From positions 2,914,001-2,978,000 of the forward strand of contig NZ_CP040889.1 of the NCBI RefSeq assembly GCF_006171285.1: a stretch of 64,000 nt of DNA, in the 5' to 3' direction. Of this stretch, positions 58,898-64,000 are shown one piece after another. The notes under the pieces were generated by a model. That model saw only the letters and a list, made by a program, of their open reading frames with translations. It was not told the DNA's origin and ran no database searches. The number at the start of each line of letters is the position of its first letter. Positions within the stretch are counted from its first letter, which is position 1. The stretch is from Leclercia adecarboxylata. GTDB lineage: Bacteria > Pseudomonadota > Gammaproteobacteria > Enterobacterales > Enterobacteriaceae. Made by a program: the position numbers and the translations under genes.

Positions 58898-61800
58898 ATG
58901 GCTGAACCACGTTTCGTACACCTGCGGGTGCACAGCGACTATTCCATGATTGATGGGCTGGCGAAAACCGGGCCGCTGGTGAAAAAGGCGGCCGCGCTTG
59001 GCATGCCTGCGCTGGCGATCACCGACTTCACTAACCTGTGCGGTCTGGTGAAGTTCTACGGAACGGCGCACGGCGCAGGAATGAAGCCGGTGATTGGTGC
59101 CGATTTTCACCTTCAGAGCGAACTGCTCGCCGATGAAATGACGCAAATCACCGTCCTGGCGATGAATAACACCGGCTACCAGAACCTGACGCTGCTGATC
59201 TCCCGTGCCTATCAGCGGGGCTACGGCCCGCAGGGCCCATGGATCGATCGCGAGTGGCTGGCGGAGCTGAATGAAGGGTTGCTGCTTATCTCCGGTGGCC
59301 GGATGGGCGACATCGGCAGATGTCTGTTGCGCGGCAACACCGCGCTGGTGGAGCAGTGCGTCGATTTTTATAAAGAGTACTTCCCGGATCGCTTCTATCT
59401 GGAGCTGATCCGCACCGGCCGTCCGGATGAAGAAAACTATCTGCACGCCGCGGTGGCGCTTGCAGAGGAGCAAGGGTTGCCCGTTGTGGCGTCCAACGAC
59501 GTGCGCTTCATCAATGCCGACGATTTTGACGCCCATGAAATTCGCGTCGCAATCCACGATGGCTTTACCCTCGACGATCCGAAACGTCCGCGCAACTATT
59601 CGCCGCAGCAATATATGCGCAGCGAAGAGGAGATGTGCGAGCTGTTTTCCGATATCCCGGAAGCGCTGGAGAACAGCGTAGAGATCGCGAAACGCTGTAA
59701 CGTCACCGTCCGTCTGGGCGAATACTTCCTGCCGCAGTTCCCGACCGGCGACATGACCACCGAAGACTTCCTGGTCATGAAATCGAAAGAGGGTCTGGAA
59801 GAGCGTCTTGAATTCCTCTTCCCGGATCCGGCCGTTCGCGCCGAGAAGCGCCCGGAATATGATGAACGTCTGGATATTGAACTCCAGGTGATCAACCAGA
59901 TGGGGTTCCCCGGCTACTTCCTGATCGTTATGGAGTTTATCCAGTGGTCGAAGGATAACGGCGTGCCGGTAGGACCGGGCCGTGGTTCCGGTGCCGGCTC
60001 GCTGGTGGCCTATGCGCTGAAAATTACCGATCTCGATCCGCTGGAATTTGACCTCCTGTTCGAACGCTTCCTGAACCCGGAACGTGTCTCGATGCCTGAC
60101 TTCGACGTTGACTTCTGTATGGAGAAACGCGACCAGGTTATTGAACACGTGGCGGACATGTACGGTCGTGACGCGGTATCGCAGATCATTACCTTTGGTA
60201 CCATGGCGGCAAAAGCGGTTATCCGCGACGTGGGCCGCGTACTGGGGCATCCGTACGGCTTTGTCGATCGCATCTCGAAGCTGGTGCCACCCGATCCGGG
60301 CATGACCCTGGCGAAAGCGTTCGAAGCGGAACCGCAGCTGCCGGAGATCTACGAGGCGGACGAAGAGGTCAAAGCGCTGATCGACATGGCGCGCAAGCTG
60401 GAAGGGGTCACCCGTAACGCCGGTAAACACGCCGGTGGCGTGGTTATTGCCCCGACCAAAATCACCGACTTTGCGCCGCTCTACTGCGACGAAACCGGCT
60501 CGCACCCGGTCACCCAGTTCGACAAGAACGACGTGGAATACGCGGGTCTGGTGAAGTTTGACTTCCTCGGCCTGCGTACGCTCACCATCATCGACTGGGC
60601 GCTGAAGATGATCAACCCGCGCCGGGCCAAACAGGGCCTGGAGCCGATTGATATCGCCGCGATCCCGCTGGATGACAAGAAAAGCTTTGATATGCTGCAG
60701 CGCTCGGAGACCACGGCGGTCTTCCAGCTTGAATCCCGCGGCATGAAAGATCTGATCAAGCGCCTGCAGCCTGACTGCTTCGAAGATATGATCGCCCTTG
60801 TGGCACTGTTCCGTCCGGGGCCGCTGCAGTCAGGGATGGTAGATAACTTTATTGACCGTAAGCACGGCCGTGAAGAGCTCTCCTATCCGGATGTGCAGTG
60901 GCAGCACGAAAGCCTGAAACCGGTACTGGAGCCGACCTACGGCATCATCCTGTATCAGGAACAGGTTATGCAGATTGCCCAGGTGCTCTCTGGCTACACC
61001 CTGGGCGGCGCGGACATGCTGCGTCGTGCGATGGGTAAGAAAAAGCCGGAAGAGATGGCCAAGCAGCGCGGCACCTTCGAAGAAGGGGCGAAGAAAAACG
61101 GCGTTGACGGCGAACTGGCGATGAAAATCTTCGATCTGGTAGAGAAATTCGCCGGATACGGGTTCAACAAGTCACACTCCGCAGCCTACGCGCTGGTCTC
61201 CTATCAAACGCTGTGGTTGAAGGCGCACTACCCGGCAGAGTTTATGGCCGCGGTGATGACCGCCGATATGGACAACACCGAGAAGGTGGTCGGTCTGGTG
61301 GACGAGTGCTGGCGCATGGGGCTGAAAATCCTGCCGCCGGACATCAACTCCGGGCAGTACCATTTCCACGTCAATGATGACGGCGAGATCGTTTACGGTA
61401 TCGGCGCGATTAAAGGCGTGGGTGAAGGCCCGATTGAAGCCATCATCGAAGCCCGTAATCAGGGCGGCTATTTCCGCGAGCTGTTTGACCTGTGCGCCCG
61501 CACCGATATCAAAAAGCTTAACCGCCGGGTGCTGGAAAAGCTGATTATGTCCGGGGCGTTTGACCGTCTCGGGCCGCATCGCGCGGCGCTGATGAACTCG
61601 CTGGCCGATGCGCTGAAGGCCGCCGACCAGCACTCAAAAGCCGAAGCCATTGGTCAGGCTGATATGTTCGGCGTGCTGGCCGAAGAGCCGGAGCAGATTG
61701 AACAGTCGTATGCCAGCTGTCAGCCGTGGCCGGAACAGACGGTGCTGGATGGCGAGCGCGAAACTCTGGGTCTTTACCTGACCGGGCACCCGATCAATCA

Positions 61801-62380
61801 GTACATTAAAGAAATTGAGCGCTATGTCGGAGGCTACCGGCTGAAAGACATGCATCCGACAGAACGTGGTAAGATTACCACGGCTGCGGGGCTCGTCATT
61901 GCCGCGAGGGTTATGGTCACCAAGCGCGGCAATCGTATCGGCATCTGTACGCTGGATGACCGTTCCGGGCGGCTGGAGGTGATGTTATTCACCGACGCTC
62001 TGGATAAATATCAGCAGTTGCTGGAAAAAGACCGCATACTTATCGTCAGCGGACAGGTCAGCTTTGATGACTTCAGCGGGGGGCTTAAAATGACCGCCCG
62101 CGAAGTGATGGACATTGACGAAGCCCGGGAAAAATATGCTCGCGGGCTTGCTATCTCGCTGACGGACAGGCAAATTGATGACCAGCTTTTAAACCGACTC
62201 CGTCAGTCTCTGGAACCCCACCGCTCGGGGACCATTCCAGTACATCTCTACTATCAGAGGGCGGATGCGCGTGCACGGTTGCGCTTTGGTGCGTCGTGGC
62301 GTGTCTCTCCGAGCGATCGTTTACTTAACGATCTCCGTGGCCTCATTGGTTCGGAGCAGGTGGAACTGGAGTTTGACTAA
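58898..62380 (+). CDS. dnaE: DNA polymerase III alpha subunit
   Basis: DnaE is the replicative polymerase. The 1160-residue product has exactly the E. coli length. An N-terminal PHP domain begins at [20 protein letters not shown]. The palm carries catalytic Asp401 and Asp403 in [11 protein letters not shown] and Asp555 in [10 protein letters not shown]. The fingers are rich in basic residues ([17 protein letters not shown]). A helix-hairpin-helix and an OB domain ([16 protein letters not shown] near 1008) follow. The tail near 920 ([10 protein letters not shown]) is the beta-clamp binding motif. It follows rnhB by 34 nt and precedes accA by 12 nt. Confidence 0.98.
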   Translation: MAEPRFVHLRVHSDYSMIDGLAKTGPLVKKAAALGMPALAITDFTNLCGLVKFYGTAHGAGMKPVIGADFHLQSELLADEMTQITVLAMNNTGYQNLTLLISRAYQRGYGPQGPWIDREWLAELNEGLLLISGGRMGDIGRCLLRGNTALVEQCVDFYKEYFPDRFYLELIRTGRPDEENYLHAAVALAEEQGLPVVASNDVRFINADDFDAHEIRVAIHDGFTLDDPKRPRNYSPQQYMRSEEEMCELFSDIPEALENSVEIAKRCNVTVRLGEYFLPQFPTGDMTTEDFLVMKSKEGLEERLEFLFPDPAVRAEKRPEYDERLDIELQVINQMGFPGYFLIVMEFIQWSKDNGVPVGPGRGSGAGSLVAYALKITDLDPLEFDLLFERFLNPERVSMPDFDVDFCMEKRDQVIEHVADMYGRDAVSQIITFGTMAAKAVIRDVGRVLGHPYGFVDRISKLVPPDPGMTLAKAFEAEPQLPEIYEADEEVKALIDMARKLEGVTRNAGKHAGGVVIAPTKITDFAPLYCDETGSHPVTQFDKNDVEYAGLVKFDFLGLRTLTIIDWALKMINPRRAKQGLEPIDIAAIPLDDKKSFDMLQRSETTAVFQLESRGMKDLIKRLQPDCFEDMIALVALFRPGPLQSGMVDNFIDRKHGREELSYPDVQWQHESLKPVLEPTYGIILYQEQVMQIAQVLSGYTLGGADMLRRAMGKKKPEEMAKQRGTFEEGAKKNGVDGELAMKIFDLVEKFAGYGFNKSHSAAYALVSYQTLWLKAHYPAEFMAAVMTADMDNTEKVVGLVDECWRMGLKILPPDINSGQYHFHVNDDGEIVYGIGAIKGVGEGPIEAIIEARNQGGYFRELFDLCARTDIKKLNRRVLEKLIMSGAFDRLGPHRAALMNSLADALKAADQHSKAEAIGQADMFGVLAEEPEQIEQSYASCQPWPEQTVLDGERETLGLYLTGHPINQYIKEIERYVGGYRLKDMHPTERGKITTAAGLVIAARVMVTKRGNRIGICTLDDRSGRLEVMLFTDALDKYQQLLEKDRILIVSGQVSFDDFSGGLKMTAREVMDIDEAREKYARGLAISLTDRQIDDQLLNRLRQSLEPHRSGTIPVHLYYQRADARARLRFGASWRVSPSDRLLNDLRGLIGSEQVELEFD

Positions 62381-62392
62381 TACAGGAATACT

Positions 62393-63352
62393 ATGAGTCT
62401 GAATTTCCTTGATTTCGAACAGCCGATTGCAGAGCTGGAAGCGAAAATCGATTCTCTGACTGCCGTGGGCCGTCAGGATGAAAAACTGGATATTAACATC
62501 GACGAAGAAGTGCATCGTCTGCGTGAAAAAAGCGTAGAACTGACGCGCAAAATCTTTGCCGATCTCGGCGCATGGCAGGTAGCCCAACTGGCTCGCCATC
62601 CTCAGCGTCCGTACACCCTGGATTATGTCCGCCTGGCGTTTGATGAATTCGACGAACTGGCAGGTGACCGCGCATACGCTGACGATAAAGCTATCGTTGG
62701 CGGTATTGCTCGTCTCGACGGTCGTCCGGTGATGATCATTGGCCACCAGAAAGGGCGCGAAACTAAAGAAAAAATTCGCCGCAACTTCGGTATGCCAGCA
62801 CCAGAAGGCTACCGTAAAGCCCTGCGTCTGATGGAGATGGCCGAGCGTTTCAACATGCCGATTATCACCTTTATCGACACCCCAGGTGCTTACCCGGGCG
62901 TGGGCGCTGAAGAGCGCGGCCAGTCTGAAGCCATTGCCCGCAACCTGCGTGAAATGTCGCGTCTGAGTGTACCGGTTATCTGTACCGTTATCGGTGAAGG
63001 TGGCTCCGGTGGTGCGCTGGCGATTGGCGTGGGCGATAAAGTGAATATGCTGCAGTACAGCACCTATTCCGTTATCTCTCCGGAAGGTTGCGCGTCCATT
63101 CTGTGGAAAAGCGCCGACAAAGCGCCGCTGGCTGCGGAAGCGATGGGCATTATCGCCCCGCGCCTGAAAGAGCTGAAGCTGATCGATACCGTTATCCCGG
63201 AACCGCTGGGTGGCGCGCATCGTAAGCCGGAAGTTATGGCCGCGTCCCTGAAGGCGCAGCTGCTGGCTGACCTCGCAGACCTCGACGTGCTGAGCAAAGA
63301 AGATCTGCTGAACCGTCGTTATCAGCGTCTGATGAGCTACGGCTACGCATAA
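62393..63352 (+). CDS. accA: Acetyl-CoA carboxylase carboxyltransferase subunit alpha
   Basis: AccA with AccD transfers carboxyl from carboxybiotin to acetyl-CoA, giving malonyl-CoA for fatty acids. The 319-residue crotonase-fold subunit has [20 protein letters not shown] near 161-180 and [17 protein letters not shown] near 201-217, which form the oxyanion and biotin sites. The ATG follows CAGGAA. The gene closes the fatty acid and lipid A block and ends in a strong terminator before ldcC. Confidence 0.98.
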   Translation: MSLNFLDFEQPIAELEAKIDSLTAVGRQDEKLDINIDEEVHRLREKSVELTRKIFADLGAWQVAQLARHPQRPYTLDYVRLAFDEFDELAGDRAYADDKAIVGGIARLDGRPVMIIGHQKGRETKEKIRRNFGMPAPEGYRKALRLMEMAERFNMPIITFIDTPGAYPGVGAEERGQSEAIARNLREMSRLSVPVICTVIGEGGSGGALAIGVGDKVNMLQYSTYSVISPEGCASILWKSADKAPLAAEAMGIIAPRLKELKLIDTVIPEPLGGAHRKPEVMAASLKAQLLADLADLDVLSKEDLLNRRYQRLMSYGYA

Positions 63353-63368
63353 GCTACGCAATAATCTT

Positions 63369-63397
63369 AAAAGCCGCACAGTGTTGCGGCTTTTTTT
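63369..63397 (+). terminator. Rho-independent terminator of accA
   Basis: AAAAGCCGCA (63369-63378) pairs with TGCGGCTTTT (63385-63394) over 10 bp with a 6-nt loop, followed by more T. Confidence 0.93.
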
Positions 63398-63452
63398 ATA
63401 CCCGTTGTTTACCTCAACTATGCTTAGCTAATGTTTTTCAAGGAGGTAAACC

Positions 63453-64000
63453 GTGAACATCATTGCCATTATGGGGCCGCACGGCGTCTTTTATAAAGAC
63501 GAACCCATCAAGGAGCTGGAGCAGGCGCTGGCATCGCGCGGGTTTCAACTTATCTGGCCGCAGAACAGCGCCGACCTACTGAAGTTTATCGAACATAACC
63601 CCCGTATCTGCGGCGTCATTTTCGACTGGGACGAGTACGATCTGGAATTATGCAGCGACATCAACCAGCTCAACGAATACCTGCCGCTGTACGCCTTTAT
63701 CAATACCCACTCCACGATGGACGTCAGCGCCCATGATATGCGGATGGCGCTGTGGTTCTTTGAGTATTCCCTGGGGATTGCAGAGGATATTGCTAGCCGC
63801 ATTCAGCAATACACCGGCGAATACCTGGATACCATCACCCCGCCGTTTACCCGCGCGCTTTTCACCTATGTGAAAGAGGGCAAGTATACCTTCTGTACGC
63901 CGGGGCACATGGCAGGGACGGCTTATCAGAAAAGCCCGGTGGGCTGCCTGTTCTATGATTTCTTTGGCGGGAACACCCTGAAAGCGGATGTGTCGATCTC
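63453..64000 (+). CDS. ldcC: Constitutive lysine decarboxylase LdcC, N-terminal part (runs off the window end)
   Basis: LdcC decarboxylates lysine to cadaverine with PLP. About 182 codons are visible, starting at GTG 63453 after AAGGAGG (63440-63446), and beginning MNIIAIMGPHGVFYKDEPIK. The wing (response-regulator-like) domain spans about 1-128, followed by the linker and the start of the PLP core. The sequence is nearer to LdcC than to the inducible CadA, and the position after accA is that of ldcC. In the conserved TPGHMGGTAYQKSPVG stretch the second Gly after Met-Gly is read here as Ala-Gly (GHMAGTAYQ), a small change at a conserved loop. The rest lies outside the window. Confidence 0.95.
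   Translation, partial: MNIIAIMGPHGVFYKDEPIKELEQALASRGFQLIWPQNSADLLKFIEHNPRICGVIFDWDEYDLELCSDINQLNEYLPLYAFINTHSTMDVSAHDMRMALWFFEYSLGIAEDIASRIQQYTGEYLDTITPPFTRALFTYVKEGKYTFCTPGHMAGTAYQKSPVGCLFYDFFGGNTLKADVSI

Noticed and set aside
58865..60505. 546-codon open frame antisense to dnaE
   Set aside because: dnaE is conserved end to end here. The antisense frame is a by-product of codon bias and is rich in His/Arg/Gln without any domain.

Overview
This window is a stretch of core chromosome from a member of the Enterobacteriaceae. Almost every protein aligns end to end, as I remember the sequences, with its Escherichia coli counterpart, and the gene order is that of the E. coli region from speE to ldcC. 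Loops and linkers differ enough (FhuA loop 4, BamA loop 6, the acidic N-terminus of PBP1b, the C-termini of ClcA and GluQ) that it is not E. coli. A GC-rich Enterobacter/Leclercia/Lelliottia/Kosakonia/Citrobacter-type genome fits, but I cannot settle the genus. Compared with E. coli K-12 as I recall it, the fimbrial cluster between panB and folK, yadD between panD and panC, and yaeI between yaeH and dapD are absent. The junctions there are short and clean.

Layout. 1-5.7 kb: the start of speE, yacC, the CueR-type cueO promoter and copper oxidase CueO, PQQ glucose dehydrogenase gcd, and hpt, which shares a regulatory region with gcd. 5.7-10.1 kb: carbonic anhydrase can, the ABC exporter yadGH, PTS EIIA-like yadI and polysaccharide deacetylase yadE. 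10.1-17.1 kb, minus strand: pantothenate genes panD, panC and panB, then folK-pcnB (pcnB with a non-canonical AUU start), gluQ, dksA, sfsA and thpR. 17.1-28.5 kb, plus strand: helicase hrpB, PBP1b mrcB and the ferrichrome operon fhuACDB. 28.6-35.7 kb: hemL, clcA, erpA, yadS, btuF, mtn and dgt. 35.7-43.6 kb: sigma-E-driven degP, cdaR, yaeH, dapD, glnD and map. 43.7-50.3 kb: translation and precursor genes rpsB-tsf, pyrH, frr, dxr, uppS and cdsA. 50.3-64 kb: the envelope and lipid A block rseP, bamA, skp, lpxD, fabZ, lpxA, lpxB, rnhB, dnaE and accA, and the first part of ldcC.

The genes serve connected housekeeping jobs. Outer membrane assembly and its stress response are represented by rseP, bamA, skp, degP and candidate sigma-E promoters. 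Lipid A and fatty acid synthesis are represented by lpxD/A/B, fabZ and accA. Cell wall and carrier lipid synthesis are represented by mrcB, dxr, uppS, cdsA and dapD. Translation is represented by rpsB with its autoregulatory t44 leader, tsf, frr and map. Cofactor and nutrient uptake is represented by panBCD, folK, hemL, erpA, fhuACDB and btuF. Regulators present are DksA, GlnD and CdaR.

Intergenic DNA carries REP/BIME elements and a second palindromic repeat family, found mostly at gene ends. It also holds several strong terminators and a handful of unexplained dyads. I found no prophage, insertion sequence, integrase, CRISPR array, toxin-antitoxin pair, tRNA or rRNA gene. I also found no gene cluster that looks like an undescribed system. 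The observations worth following are regulatory and structural details of conserved loci.
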